Shown here in pieces: positions 16,554-26,484 of a stretch of 64,000 bases of DNA. The stretch is from Glaciecola sp. 33A (lineage in GTDB: Bacteria > Pseudomonadota > Gammaproteobacteria > Enterobacterales > Alteromonadaceae). The stretch lies in contig NZ_PJAR01000026.1 of assembly GCF_002836745.1 (NCBI RefSeq), forward strand, positions 1 through 64,000. The letters are read 5' to 3'. Numbering within the stretch: the stretch's first letter is position 1; every line of letters starts with the position of its first letter. The notes beneath the pieces were generated by a model. The model was given only the letters and a program-made list of their open reading frames with translations, made no database searches and had not been told where the DNA came from. Position numbers and translations under genes: made by a program.

Positions 16554-17879
16554 ATGTTAGCAGAAATCACTGACAGTAAAATACAGTATACGGTTGGAGA
16601 GTGGTTCACAAAAATACGTTTTAACCGTGTGCACTTGCAGATAGGCATTTGCCTATTTATGGCCTTTGCCATGGAATCATGGGAAATGATGATTTTAATA
16701 TATAACAGTGGCGCTATAGCAAAGGAATTTGGGCTGTCGCCCACCCAAATTGGATCGCTTATCTCTGCTTTATTTTTAGGCATGATACCCGGTGCGTTAT
16801 TTTGGGGTAGGTTAATGGGACAGATAGGGCGTAAAAAAGCGTTAATATTAAGCATCGGGCTATATGGGATATTTCCGCTTATCAGTGCATTTGCGACTTC
16901 ATATGAAATGTTATGGGCTACCCGCTTTTTGTGCGGCATGGTGATGGTTGGCAGTCTAGTGATCACTTTTCCTTATTTTGAAGAGTTAGTACCAGTAGCA
17001 TCCAGAGGAAAGGCAACCGTTTATTTATCAGCTGGTTGGCCGGTGGGTGTGTTAATTGCTATTGGAATTACCTATGCACTAGACTCCATGGGCTGGAGAG
17101 TCATTATTGGTATGGGCGCACTGACCTCACTTTGGTCCATTATTATTTGGAAATTTGTTCCGGAATCTCCTTACTGGTTGGCAGAAAAGAATGACGTTAA
17201 TGGCGCATCTCAATCTATCAACATCCTTTGTAACGGACAATTTAATCAACCTAAAGTTAAATTAGAGCAACAACACGCAAATTCCGCTGGTAGTTTGTTT
17301 GACTTATTTAAAGGGACTGTTGCTAAAACTACGTTTCTGCAAATAACCATTAACTTTTGCTTTTCTTGGGGGTATTGGGCCATGGCAAGTTGGATGCCAG
17401 TCTTACTCAGTAAAAAAGGACTCAGTACACCAGAAGGCTTAGGTTTTTTAGCAATATCTGCGTTATTTATGTTCCCCGGTTATATGTCTGCAAGTTACTT
17501 AACAGGTAAGTATGGTAGAAAAAAAATAATGGTAATTTATGTATTTATGGCTGCTGTGGCAGGTTTCGGCTTAGCTAGGTCCGTTAGTGTAAATGAACTG
17601 TACATTTGGAATTTCACCTTGTCATTTTTCAGCCTCGGCGCATGGGGAGTATGGAATACTTGGCTAGGTGAAGTATACGACACTCGAAATAGAGGAAATG
17701 GCACTGCAGTAGGTATAGTATCTCAAAGGATAGCTAATTCTATTGCACCAATAGCTATAGGCTCTATTTTAGCCAGCAGTACTTTTAACTTTACCGTCGC
17801 TTTCATTTCAATGTTCTTTATTTTAACCTTAATTGCGACCTTATTTTTAAATGAAACAGAGGGCGTTTCACTAAAATAA
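16554..17879 (+). CDS. MFS transporter (hydantoinase locus)
   Basis: A 441-residue major-facilitator permease with 12 likely helices. The loop 2-3 motif is GRLMGQIGRKKAL, and its second-half counterpart is GKYGRKKIM. The overall pattern resembles the sugar and aromatic acid:H+ symporter groups, and the PESPYWLAEK motif of the sugar-porter-like family is present. AAGAAGG precedes ATG 16554. It ends the hyuAB-cyclophilin operon and is the natural inner-membrane partner of the TonB receptor upstream. The substrate is unknown. Confidence 0.88.
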   Translation: MLAEITDSKIQYTVGEWFTKIRFNRVHLQIGICLFMAFAMESWEMMILIYNSGAIAKEFGLSPTQIGSLISALFLGMIPGALFWGRLMGQIGRKKALILSIGLYGIFPLISAFATSYEMLWATRFLCGMVMVGSLVITFPYFEELVPVASRGKATVYLSAGWPVGVLIAIGITYALDSMGWRVIIGMGALTSLWSIIIWKFVPESPYWLAEKNDVNGASQSINILCNGQFNQPKVKLEQQHANSAGSLFDLFKGTVAKTTFLQITINFCFSWGYWAMASWMPVLLSKKGLSTPEGLGFLAISALFMFPGYMSASYLTGKYGRKKIMVIYVFMAAVAGFGLARSVSVNELYIWNFTLSFFSLGAWGVWNTWLGEVYDTRNRGNGTAVGIVSQRIANSIAPIAIGSILASSTFNFTVAFISMFFILTLIATLFLNETEGVSLK

Positions 17880-18009
17880 TTCGTGTATTATTTTACCGCT
17901 AAGCAACCAGTTGCCTTTAGGGGATACAGACTAGACATTACTTTTTTTATGGATTAGCTAGACGGACTAGCGTTAGCAATCTTGTTATTCAACAATAGGA
18001 TTTAATTTT

Positions 18010-18549
18010 ATGCAGCGTTTTATGATTGGGCTTCTTTTTACACTATTTCTTGCATCATGGGCGAGCAGTGTCTTAAGTTCGATAGATAATGACAAGGCTA
18101 ATTTGAGTTCCGAAAAACAAATGATTGGTGAATTAGTTGATGGTCTGCATGACTCTGCTCGCCGAGCAGATTTAACCGGTTATTTAGGTGCGTTTACACA
18201 AAGTGGCGTGTTTATGGGTACTGATGACTGGGAGCGATGGACTCGTCCGAAAACCCTAGATGCCTATGTCAAAGAGCGTTTTAAGGAAGGTGTTGGTTGG
18301 ACATACAAATCAGTAGAGCGTCATATTAATATGACACAAAGCCAAGACTTTGCGTGGTTTGATGAAATTATTGTATCCGAAAAGTGGGGCCGCTTCAGAG
18401 GAACAGGTGTGGTTGTAAAGGAGCAAGATAACTGGAAAATCACACATTATTCGATGAGTGTATTAGTAGCTAACGAAGCTTTCTTTGATATTGCTGAAAT
18501 TAATAAGAAAGCGTTTAAGTCGCGAGATAAAACAGACAGCAAAAATTAA
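18010..18549 (+). CDS. exported SnoaL/NTF2-like protein
   Basis: A 179-residue protein with a cleavable-looking signal segment (GLLFTLFLASWASSVLS, about residues 7-23). An NTF2/SnoaL-like domain follows: DLTGYLGAFTQSGVFMGTD, WTYKSVERHINM, then the paired strands FAWFDEII and RGTGVVVKEQDNWKITHYSMS. Such proteins are small cone-shaped dimers, some of them hydrolases or isomerases. About 130 bases separate it from the MFS gene, and it may be transcribed separately. The function is not assignable beyond the fold. Confidence 0.75.
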   Translation: MQRFMIGLLFTLFLASWASSVLSSIDNDKANLSSEKQMIGELVDGLHDSARRADLTGYLGAFTQSGVFMGTDDWERWTRPKTLDAYVKERFKEGVGWTYKSVERHINMTQSQDFAWFDEIIVSEKWGRFRGTGVVVKEQDNWKITHYSMSVLVANEAFFDIAEINKKAFKSRDKTDSKN

Positions 18550-18661
18550 TGAGACCCGGTACTTTTACATTAGCAAATTCGTCAAAATAGATCACGGCGA
18601 TTTATTAGCCCCACCAACTTATTCAGCCAACGTATGGACTTCCCAGCATTTACTAGACAGT

Positions 18662-18910
18662 TTATTGTTCCAGAAAATACGCTTCCTCGAATTTAGCAGG
18701 TGATGCTCCGCCTGTATGCGAATGGCGTTTTTTAGGATTGTAAAACATTTCTATAAAGTAAAATATCTCTGTCGTCGCTTCCTCCCCAGTCGAATATATC
18801 TTTTTTGTTGTCACGCGCTTTTTAAATGTCGCAAAGAAGCTTTCAGCGACCGCATTATCATGGCAATTCCCGCGACGACTCATGGAAGGTTTTAGTCGTT
18901 CTCATCGACA
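18662..18910 (-). pseudogene. IS3-family transposase (OrfB) C-terminal relic
   Basis: The minus strand encodes the last 73 residues or so of an IS3-group integrase-type transposase: MSRRGNCHDNAVAESFFATF, then IFYFIEMFYNPKKRHS and SPAKFEEAY. This contains the final catalytic Glu of the DDE triad. The frame is open only from about 18883, and further upstream homology (KPS) is quickly lost to a stop, so the 5' four fifths are missing. No terminal repeats are seen. The flank to 19094 contains no recognised gene. Confidence 0.85.
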
Positions 18911-19094
18911 TTGGCGGTAATGACGGATTTGGCTTTGACACGGGTACAAACGAACATGTTATTGGACCCGCCATGTCACGTTGGTCAACGCTGAGCATAA
19001 TTAACTGTGCTGAACACCTAAAAAAAGAGCGGAGCAGAACACGACTCAAAAGTATTCTACGACGCTTGATTTTGACGAGTATAATATCGCTATC

Positions 19095-20519
19095 CTAGCG
19101 GCGGCTTGTTTTTATAGTTTGAACCGAAGTGTATTCTTCCAGCCCAAGTGTACCGAATTCAACGCCAATTCCTGATTGCTTAACGCCGCCAAATGGTGCA
19201 TCAGGCTGAACAGTGCCATGCTCGTTTATCCATACAGATCCTGTCTCCATTTTGCTAGCCAATTCAGTTGCTAATGGAATGTTTGACGACCAAATTGAAC
19301 CACCTAATCCATTTTGATTTTTATTCGCTATAGCGATGACTTCGTCAACATTAGAATACTTAATAATAGGAAGAACTGGCCCAAATTGCTCTTCATCGAC
19401 CAAACGAACGCCGTCTGCGATATCTGAAATGATGGTTGGTGGGAAAAAGTAACCCTCACCCTCACGCTGTTTTCCACCGACCAATAATTTACCACCACTA
19501 GCAATGGCATCATTAGTGAGTTCAATAACTTTATTCAATTGTGCTTTATTTTGTAAAGGCCCAATTTCAACACCTTCAACCATACCATTGCCTACGACAA
19601 TGCTTTTGGCTATTTTAACGAGTGCTTCGCAAACGTCGCTATAAACTGATTCATGCACGTATAGCCGTTTTAAACATGCGCATGTTTGCCCATTATTGTG
19701 AAAACAAGATAAAAATAACTCATCAGCTATCTTTTTAACATCTACATCGGGTAAAACGATGCCTGCGTCATTGCCGCCTAACTCAAGCGTCAACCGCTTT
19801 AGGTTACCTGACGCTAAGCTCATAATTTGCTTGCCGGTAGCGGTTGAACCAGTAAATACGATTTTATTTATATCAGGATGAGATGATATGGCATTTCCTA
19901 CGTCGGCACCACCGGTCACTAAGTTCAACACACCGGGTGGCAGAACCGTGTTAGCCAACTCAACAAATCGGATTGTCGCAAGAGGTGTGTAAGGAGAGGG
20001 TTTGACGATTACTGTGTTGCCTGTTCGTAGCGCCGGCATAATGTGCCAGATTGCGATCAATAATGGCCAATTCCAAGGTGTAATTGAGGCTACAACACCT
20101 AAAGGTTTGCGGTGTACTTCAATTTTTGCTTCGTCATTATCTTGAATAATTTTGGGAGGTAATGAAAAACTAGTGGTTGCTTGCGTCCACGCAATTGATC
20201 CACCAACTTCCATACCCGATCCAATACCTTTATAGCCATTTAGGGGCTTACCATTTTCTTGGGTAATTAACTGCATCAGCTCTGGCATATTCTGCTCAAG
20301 CAATGAGGCTATTTCCAGCATTTTTTCTATTCTGCTTTGCTGCGATGATTGACTCCATTCAGGGAATGCCTTTCTAGCAGACTTTACGGCCATATCTACA
20401 CTTTCGGGGCTACCTTCGGCGCATTTTGCAAAGGGCAATCCAAGTGCAGGGTTAATTACTTCAAACGTTTTTTCTGACGTTATTTTTTGACCATCAATCA
20501 TCATTGTAAACTGTTGCAT
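19095..20519 (-). CDS. NAD(P)-dependent aldehyde dehydrogenase
   Basis: A 474-residue ALDH superfamily enzyme of normal length. It has the cofactor-binding FTGSTATGKQI, the general-base region LELGGNDAGIV, and the catalytic Cys near residue 279 in NNGQTCAC. The C-terminal FGGVKQSGIGVEFG is also present. It oxidises an aldehyde to the acid. It lies 35 bases downstream of the TonB receptor on the minus strand and may be in its transcript. Since that receptor carries the same dyad as the auxin genes, this ALDH may feed an aldehyde such as indole-3-acetaldehyde into the iac route, which is inference. Confidence 0.9.
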   Translation of the reverse strand: MQQFTMMIDGQKITSEKTFEVINPALGLPFAKCAEGSPESVDMAVKSARKAFPEWSQSSQQSRIEKMLEIASLLEQNMPELMQLITQENGKPLNGYKGIGSGMEVGGSIAWTQATTSFSLPPKIIQDNDEAKIEVHRKPLGVVASITPWNWPLLIAIWHIMPALRTGNTVIVKPSPYTPLATIRFVELANTVLPPGVLNLVTGGADVGNAISSHPDINKIVFTGSTATGKQIMSLASGNLKRLTLELGGNDAGIVLPDVDVKKIADELFLSCFHNNGQTCACLKRLYVHESVYSDVCEALVKIAKSIVVGNGMVEGVEIGPLQNKAQLNKVIELTNDAIASGGKLLVGGKQREGEGYFFPPTIISDIADGVRLVDEEQFGPVLPIIKYSNVDEVIAIANKNQNGLGGSIWSSNIPLATELASKMETGSVWINEHGTVQPDAPFGGVKQSGIGVEFGTLGLEEYTSVQTIKTSRR

Positions 20520-20554
20520 ATATACCTCTAAATTAGATATTCAATCTTTGATCA

Positions 20555-22852
20555 TTAATAAAAATTATACTGAACGTTAATACCTACCCATCTAGGTCTA
20601 GCATAAAATTCCTGAATAAAACCTGCATTTTGAGTAAAATCGAAAGAGTACACGCGATACTCCTCGTCGCTTAAGTTTTTTACAAAAGCGGATACTTTCC
20701 AATTGTCATCTACTCGGTAACCTAAGCGTGCGTTAAAAACGGTATAAGATTCTTCCGTTGATACTTCGCTGTTAGTTATGTCGAAAAATTGTTCGCCTTG
20801 ATGGTTAAAATCTAATTGAATGGATATTGATTCGGTAGCTTGATATCTAAATATGCCATTAAGGGTATATTTAGGTGCAAGTACCATTTCAGTTCCTTCC
20901 ACATTGCCAACACCTCGAACAACAACACTATCAATTTCTGTGTCGAGTAGACTAGCACCCAATTTAATGTCCCATTTGTCGCCATCGCTCCATGTTACTT
21001 CAGCATCAATGCCCTTCAGCTTGGCATCGGAGTTATTGATAAATTGACTTAAGCCAGCGAATGTTAAAGCTTGATAATTGTCATAATCATAATAAAAAAT
21101 GCTTGTGTTTATTCTCACATCGCCATCTGCCAAAGTTGCTTTTATACCGCCTTCGTAACTTGTAAGTTCTTCTGATTCAAAGGGCACGTCTGCTTCTGTA
21201 ACACCATCGGTGTAATCGAGAAAGCCGCCGTTAAAACCACCGCTTTTGAAACCATTTGATATATTAAAGAATACTAACGTTTCCTTATTGAATTTATAAT
21301 CGACTCCAATTTGTCCAGATATATTATCATCGTCAATGGTCGTTAGCTCTGCGGCTGCAGGATTTTGATTAGTAAAATCAAAATAGAAATTTGAGCCTGG
21401 GTAACTTGCATCACCGACCAATCCGCAAACATCACCAGCAGGTATTAGGCAAGAGTTAACGACAGCATCAGGCTTGGTGGTGGCAAGGTTTTGATATTGC
21501 ATGGTTCGTTCTTCTGTGGTGTAGCGTAATCCGGCAGTTAAGGTCAGTTTATTATTAAGTGGTTTTTCAACTTGCCCAAATAGTCCATATGATTTTGTGT
21601 CTTGAACATAATCGATATCATAGTTAACAAATGGCACAAGCTCAGTACCAAAACTCCCTTCCGGTGCCCCTGTGATTGCATCGATGAGTGGTCCAGGGTA
21701 ATTAATATCTAAATCTAAGCGACCGATTACCTCATTTTCAAAGTAATATACACCCGCGATCCAATTGAATGAATCAGTTGTGCCACTTAATCTTAATTCT
21801 TGGCTAAGCTGCTTATTTTCTGATGCAAAAATAGGAATTAAACCATTAAACGGACCTACATCAGCGTCTTCTTCATGCGTTTTTTCAACATTTTCAAATG
21901 CAGTGATCGATGCAAATGTAAAACTATCTTGCTCCCAATTCAATTTTAATGATGCGCCAGTAGAATCTATTTTTAGCAAGCCTTCTCTATTATATGCGCC
22001 TGCAAAATTATCGCCGTCATTGTCTGCGTAACCGTAAAAATCGGAACTTGTGCCTCCCATGCCGTCATCACTTGCTCGATGCTGATATTGAGGTGCATTG
22101 GTGTCAGATTTACCACCATGAAAATTGACCAAGGCAGAAAAATCGCTATTAAGGTCGAAATTCAACTGTAACCTGTATGCTTTGCTGTTCGCTTCGTTTG
22201 CATCAGGACCTATTCTATTTTCCACATAACCGTCATGATTGTTCGTAGCAACTGATACTCTGCCTTGTATAGAATCAGACAAGCTGCCACCTATTGCAGC
22301 TTCTGTCTTAACCTGACCATACTGTCCCAATGTTAAGTCGGCTAAAATTTCCGTATCTCCAGAAGGTGTATTGGAAATAAAGTGTACTAAGCCACCTGTT
22401 GCGTTTCGTCCATACAAAGTACCTTGTGGACCGCGCAATACCTCTACGCGCTCCAAATCAAATAATTGGAACGTTAAACCTGGCATTGCTGATTGATAAA
22501 CTTCATCGCGATAAATAGCTATTGGTCCTTCGTTGTTATCATTAAAGTCATTAAGGCCGACACCGCGAAGTGAAATTGAAGGGTTATTGCCTTCCCCGAC
22601 GGGAGTGCCAATATTTAATCCGGGGGTTTGAGAAGCAATGTCTACACTGTCAGTCATGTTCAATTCGCGTAGTGCATTACCGGAAAACGCGGTTACAGAG
22701 ACACTAATATCCTGTACATTTTGCAACTTCTTCTTTGCCGTAACACTAATAATTTCAAAAACGGATTCTTCTTTTACTTGAGCCAATGATTCGCAGGATG
22801 TTCCTACAGATATCGCCGCGACTACTGCGAGCCCTAATTTATTGTGTTTCAT
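20555..22852 (-). CDS. TonB-dependent outer-membrane receptor
   Basis: A 765-residue TonB-dependent receptor. The signal peptide ends about residue 24 (CESLAQ). Residues 33-40 (EIISVTAKK) precede the plug. The plug has ISLRGVGLNDFNDNNEGPIA and VEVLRGPQGTLYGRNATGG. The barrel ends in WVGINVQYNFY. It belongs to the large marine group of such receptors with unassigned ligands. Its promoter region (22918-23019) has TTGACA-N18-TATATT and two copies of the ATCACGT half-site shared with the auxin genes. That makes uptake of an indolic or aromatic compound a fair hypothesis. Confidence 0.92.
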   Translation of the reverse strand: MKHNKLGLAVVAAISVGTSCESLAQVKEESVFEIISVTAKKKLQNVQDISVSVTAFSGNALRELNMTDSVDIASQTPGLNIGTPVGEGNNPSISLRGVGLNDFNDNNEGPIAIYRDEVYQSAMPGLTFQLFDLERVEVLRGPQGTLYGRNATGGLVHFISNTPSGDTEILADLTLGQYGQVKTEAAIGGSLSDSIQGRVSVATNNHDGYVENRIGPDANEANSKAYRLQLNFDLNSDFSALVNFHGGKSDTNAPQYQHRASDDGMGGTSSDFYGYADNDGDNFAGAYNREGLLKIDSTGASLKLNWEQDSFTFASITAFENVEKTHEEDADVGPFNGLIPIFASENKQLSQELRLSGTTDSFNWIAGVYYFENEVIGRLDLDINYPGPLIDAITGAPEGSFGTELVPFVNYDIDYVQDTKSYGLFGQVEKPLNNKLTLTAGLRYTTEERTMQYQNLATTKPDAVVNSCLIPAGDVCGLVGDASYPGSNFYFDFTNQNPAAAELTTIDDDNISGQIGVDYKFNKETLVFFNISNGFKSGGFNGGFLDYTDGVTEADVPFESEELTSYEGGIKATLADGDVRINTSIFYYDYDNYQALTFAGLSQFINNSDAKLKGIDAEVTWSDGDKWDIKLGASLLDTEIDSVVVRGVGNVEGTEMVLAPKYTLNGIFRYQATESISIQLDFNHQGEQFFDITNSEVSTEESYTVFNARLGYRVDDNWKVSAFVKNLSDEEYRVYSFDFTQNAGFIQEFYARPRWVGINVQYNFY

Positions 22853-22917
22853 GTTTATCCTTTACTTTGAGAACTAAACTTTTAGGTTTTTATTAATAGT
22901 TAACTGACATCAAAATT

Positions 22918-23019
22918 TTTATACATCACGTATGAAATTCAATCTGAATTTTGGTTTGTTACTTGCTTTACAAATCACGTGAATATAATAATATATCTAC
23001 ACTTGTGCCGAATTGTCAA
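22918..23019 (-). promoter_or_regulatory. promoter of TonB receptor with two MarR-type half-sites
   Basis: On the minus strand, TTGACA (23014-23019) and TATATT (22990-22995) are spaced by 18, the same spacing and boxes as at the GMC promoter. Downstream of the -10 lie TTTACAAATCACGTGAAT (22967-22984) and TTTATACATCACGTATGAAA (22918-22937, plus strand). Both resemble the right half of the dyad at marR and iacH. Confidence 0.6.
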
Positions 23020-24502
23020 AGCTTTTCGCTAAAAATCTGTGAGTAAAATATCGTATATTCAATGAATGACTCAACAGGGCTGGGTTTTTGGAGGGCTTTT
23101 ACGCATCGGGTTTCTGCTGATTGATATTGATTTTCTAGATTAGTAAATAAAGTTAATGTTTGTATAGGATCTTTAATACAAACCGCTAGATTGGAAAATT
23201 AATGCGAGGAAGAAAGCACAAAGTACTCAATAATCTCCAATATCCGTGGCCGCTTTCTCGGCTGTAAGATTAAGCAATCGAGTGGTCGCCAATATCGTCT
23301 AAATGCACAGTGCTTGACTCTATTAATATTCAAGGGGGCGGGTCTTGCCCGGACTACAAAGAACTGTATTTGGTAAAATACAATCGGCGAGGCAACAAGT
23401 GTGACAACGGCAAGCCTGACTAAAAATTTAGAGGTTGCGCAGAATTAAGGCTTGGAGAGTCGAATTATAGACGACTTCGAGCTTAAGTAAGCCTCACTTT
23501 CTCTAAAAGTTTGTTTACTCGAATTTTCCTCTTCAAAATTAAAAAGACGAATGCTGCTGCTAATTAATAGGCTACGAATCGTTGGACGGAGAAAATAAAT
23601 TCTTAGCCCGTTCAAGCGCTAGATAGTCCGCAACAGTCTCTTACGTTTGATTTTGCAACCGACTGTAGTAACGTCGATAAAAATACAGCGGATACGCTTT
23701 AGTTATGTCGCAAGGGCACTTCGCATTTGCTCATGCGCGGGTGGGCTTGTGTTCACTTAATAACGCAGTAATTGGTGCAGAGCACCCAATAGATAACCTT
23801 CATGAAATGAAATTGTATTTGTAGATTGGTATGTACACAGTGGTAATCGTGCTGCACCAATCTTTTATAATGGTACTAAAGTTGTAACAATTACATTGCA
23901 TCAATAACGCTACTTGCTTGTAAATACTGAGGATGTGTCGATTATTGACTAAGAAACTGACAGAGGCAGTAATCTAAATGCTTAGTTGCCTTCAGAAACT
24001 GTCTAAGCGGTTATCTTGACTGTTTTGACGTAATAGTAATTTTTGCTAAAGAGCACTGTAACTCAAAGCTAATTATCGTTTCTAATAGTTTTGATGCAGG
24101 TATTTATGAGCCTACAGGCCGACTTGTAATGACCTGTAGCAGTTCCTTAGACTGACAAAAAGTTTACTTCACGGCCATACAAGTTATGTAATGGCCACAT
24201 ATTCTCTTGCTATGGAGGTTTTATAACTCGCCAACGGGTCGCTAAAATGGCTTAGCAGTATTTGTCGAGTTGTGGGCAAAATTTAGCTTAATGCACGACT
24301 CGTTTTCTGTCGCGTACCACAATAGCGCAGGTCACGAAATCAAAGTAGTTTAAAATAGTTAGATTACTACAGCCAAAAACGTGCTCTCGAAGGTATCAAA
24401 AATGTGGTAGCGATAAAGGTGTACAAAGTTTAAAACAGTCGGGATATCCAAACTTTTTTAAATTATCTAATTTATAATAGGGGAGCGGAAATTAAATCTC
24501 GG
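23020..24502. other. 1.5-kb stretch without intact genes
   Basis: All six frames are broken by frequent stops and no family was recognised. Short protein-like runs occur (for example GAEHPIDNLHEMKLY at about 23777-23821 on the plus strand) but cannot be assigned. The look is of old, decayed coding DNA rather than of designed non-coding sequence. No repeats or RNA genes seen. Confidence 0.4.
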
Positions 24503-25402
24503 TCAATACAAGCGTATTTTATTGAAGTAAGACTCTTCTCGAACGAATTTCTGGTATTCTAATGGTGTGGCGTTTACAAGCCGCTTAAATTCCCGAAGAA
24601 AATGCGATTGATCACTGAAACCTAATTCAAATGCCAGATCAGATAAACTAATTTTATCTTGCTTAATTCTGTAAGCAGCGGACTGGCACCTCACTATTCT
24701 GCTGAAAACTTTTGGTGACATGCCAACATCGCCTAAAAATGCTCGTTGTAACGTCCTAGTCGTGAAACCTGTTAGTGCTTCTAAATCTTTAACACGAACA
24801 TTTCCTTTTTCTTGGCAAATTTTGTTAATTATCGGCATAGTTAATTGTGACGACACGCGGGGAGTCGTTTTTCTTCGTAAAAATTGCTTAATTAATGCCA
24901 TTTTGGTTGTTGAATTGTCATTGCATGCCATCTGTTCAAGGAACTTTTCTGCATTTGGGACAATGTCAAGGAAATTAAAATTGTGGTTAACTAACTCATT
25001 AGCAGAAACGTTTAGGAAGTCAGGCACTAGACCGCTCGCGAATCGCACACCCACATATAAGTGTCCTTTCGACAAGTTGACAGAATTCACCTCCAGTAGT
25101 GAACCATAGACTGCCGCCGATGGGTTAGTGGCGTCACAGTCAAAAAAAATATCAATGCAACCATCAGGAATAGCTAAGGTTAGCGATTTGCTAGGGTCAA
25201 CTTCGAAACTGTAGAAGTGCGAGATAGAAGAGTCGTCTGATGCCATCATTGAGAACTTTTTAGCAGCGCAAACAACAAACCAAGGTTGATTAGCATAAAC
25301 ATTAAAGCTTTTTTCAGCGTCTGAAACAATCGGCAAGTACTTGACTCCTACTTCCAAAACATGCGTGAAAATAATTACATAATTCACTTGAAAATTCAAC
25401 AA
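24503..25402 (-). CDS. AraC-family transcriptional regulator
   Basis: An AraC/XylS-type regulator, 299 codons if read from 25402. The N-terminal sensing half contains TLAIPDGCIDIFFDCD and LYVGVRFASGLVPDFL, typical of the DUF6597-like AraC group. The C-terminal double helix-turn-helix has VKDLEALTGFTTRTLQRAF and the second recognition motif DLAFELGFSDQSHFLREFKR. The true start may lie some 30-50 codons inside, since the first residues are unlike the family and a TTACATAATTCACTTGAA dyad-like sequence overlaps them. No intact target gene is adjacent; the divergent neighbour is an OCD pseudogene. Confidence 0.88.
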   Translation of the reverse strand: MLNFQVNYVIIFTHVLEVGVKYLPIVSDAEKSFNVYANQPWFVVCAAKKFSMMASDDSSISHFYSFEVDPSKSLTLAIPDGCIDIFFDCDATNPSAAVYGSLLEVNSVNLSKGHLYVGVRFASGLVPDFLNVSANELVNHNFNFLDIVPNAEKFLEQMACNDNSTTKMALIKQFLRRKTTPRVSSQLTMPIINKICQEKGNVRVKDLEALTGFTTRTLQRAFLGDVGMSPKVFSRIVRCQSAAYRIKQDKISLSDLAFELGFSDQSHFLREFKRLVNATPLEYQKFVREESYFNKIRLY

Positions 25403-25549
25403 ATTTTGCAGGAGTTCAAATACAGTCTACTGGAGTGTTTTATGATATTTCTAACAGTTGGGACAGCATGTTTTTATCAATCTTATTGTTCGAAACCATG
25501 CATAAAAATTATGCTTGCATCATAGTCAATCAAAGTTAAGGACGATGGT

Positions 25550-25830
25550 ATGGCAAGTAACGCTAAATTACATTTTGTTTATTTGTCAGACAAAGTCATT
25601 CTCATATTAGGCGCTACGGAGCTGTTAAGATGGGTTGATACCATCGAAAAATGTTCATAATTCTCCAAAAGTGGGTTTATCGTATAGCAGGGTAGATTTA
25701 CTATTCCTACAGAGCGACGATTACGTTTCTAAAAGACTCAACGTCGCCTAAAATAACAAAACCAACGGACGATAGAAGCCTGATGGCGATACCCGCATCT
25801 ATGGGCTGAAATATTGCTATTGCGTACACG
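25550..25830 (+). pseudogene. ornithine cyclodeaminase/mu-crystallin relic
   Basis: From ATG 25550 the translation runs KLHFVYLSDKVILILGATE and then WVDTIEK before stopping. It parallels the start of the intact gene at 50140 (KIDFIYLSEQDMIKAGVTD, then CIDTMEE). About 120 bases on, a second piece in another frame reads DRSLMAIPASMG, matching DRRLMAMPAYLGG of the intact gene. This is therefore a shifted, internally deleted paralogue that lies divergently from the AraC gene. Confidence 0.75.
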
Positions 25831-26484
25831 AATTAACAGGCAATATGGTGCAGTAAGTCTGGCATAACCTTGGACATACTTACCGAGTTGATAAATTATA
25901 TTTAGGCTCAGTCTATTCATTAAATGCCCACTCCCGGATTATCCTGTAATTACGGGTTTTCGTAACATAGACAGATCCCTCTGGTAGGTAATAAGTCTTC
26001 AATATTTTACAAGCTAAGTGTAAATCGATGGTGCGGCCAAATTGCATCAGTAATGACCCGCGATGGAGAGCGATAAAGGGCTTTCAATAATTTGACAGTG
26101 CGGTTTATCCCATTATTCACTAAGCACTCACAAGTATGCTGGTATTAAAATATCAACTAATTTGCCATCAAGTTCAGAGAGTTTGATATGCTACAAATGC
26201 ACAACCTAACTTATAACAAGGTGAGCCTTAATATTTTGCAAATCGCAGGGAATGAAAATTTATACTTTTTATTTCTATGCAAAAGATAAAAAAAGTAAGG
26301 ACTCTCAGTTTTTAATTGAGCGTGTCAAAGAGCACCTAAAGTAATGCTCAAAGCGTTAGGTTTTTTATCAAGTGCTTGCCTGTTCTATTTTTCAATGATT
26401 CTTCTATTTTATTAAAAATACATCGGTTTTCACTAGATAAAAAGATAAGCATTCGTTGTAGATTCTTGTTGCAGCATTTTGAGG
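25831..26484. other. decayed stretch, no gene supported
   Basis: No intact frame of note. It may contain further remnants of the OCD paralogue up to about 25900, but alignment by eye is not convincing. Nothing recognisable between there and the MarR stop. Confidence 0.35.

Noticed and set aside
16490-16966. 158-codon minus-strand frame over the hydantoinase MFS gene
   Set aside because: Antisense to a convincing transporter with clear motifs; no ribosome site or family.
24503-25402. AraC protein as the main regulator of the iac operon
   Set aside because: The MarR-type dyad at iacH and the known MarR nature of IacR make the 26.5-kb MarR gene the better candidate; the AraC gene more likely served the dead OCD copy beside it.
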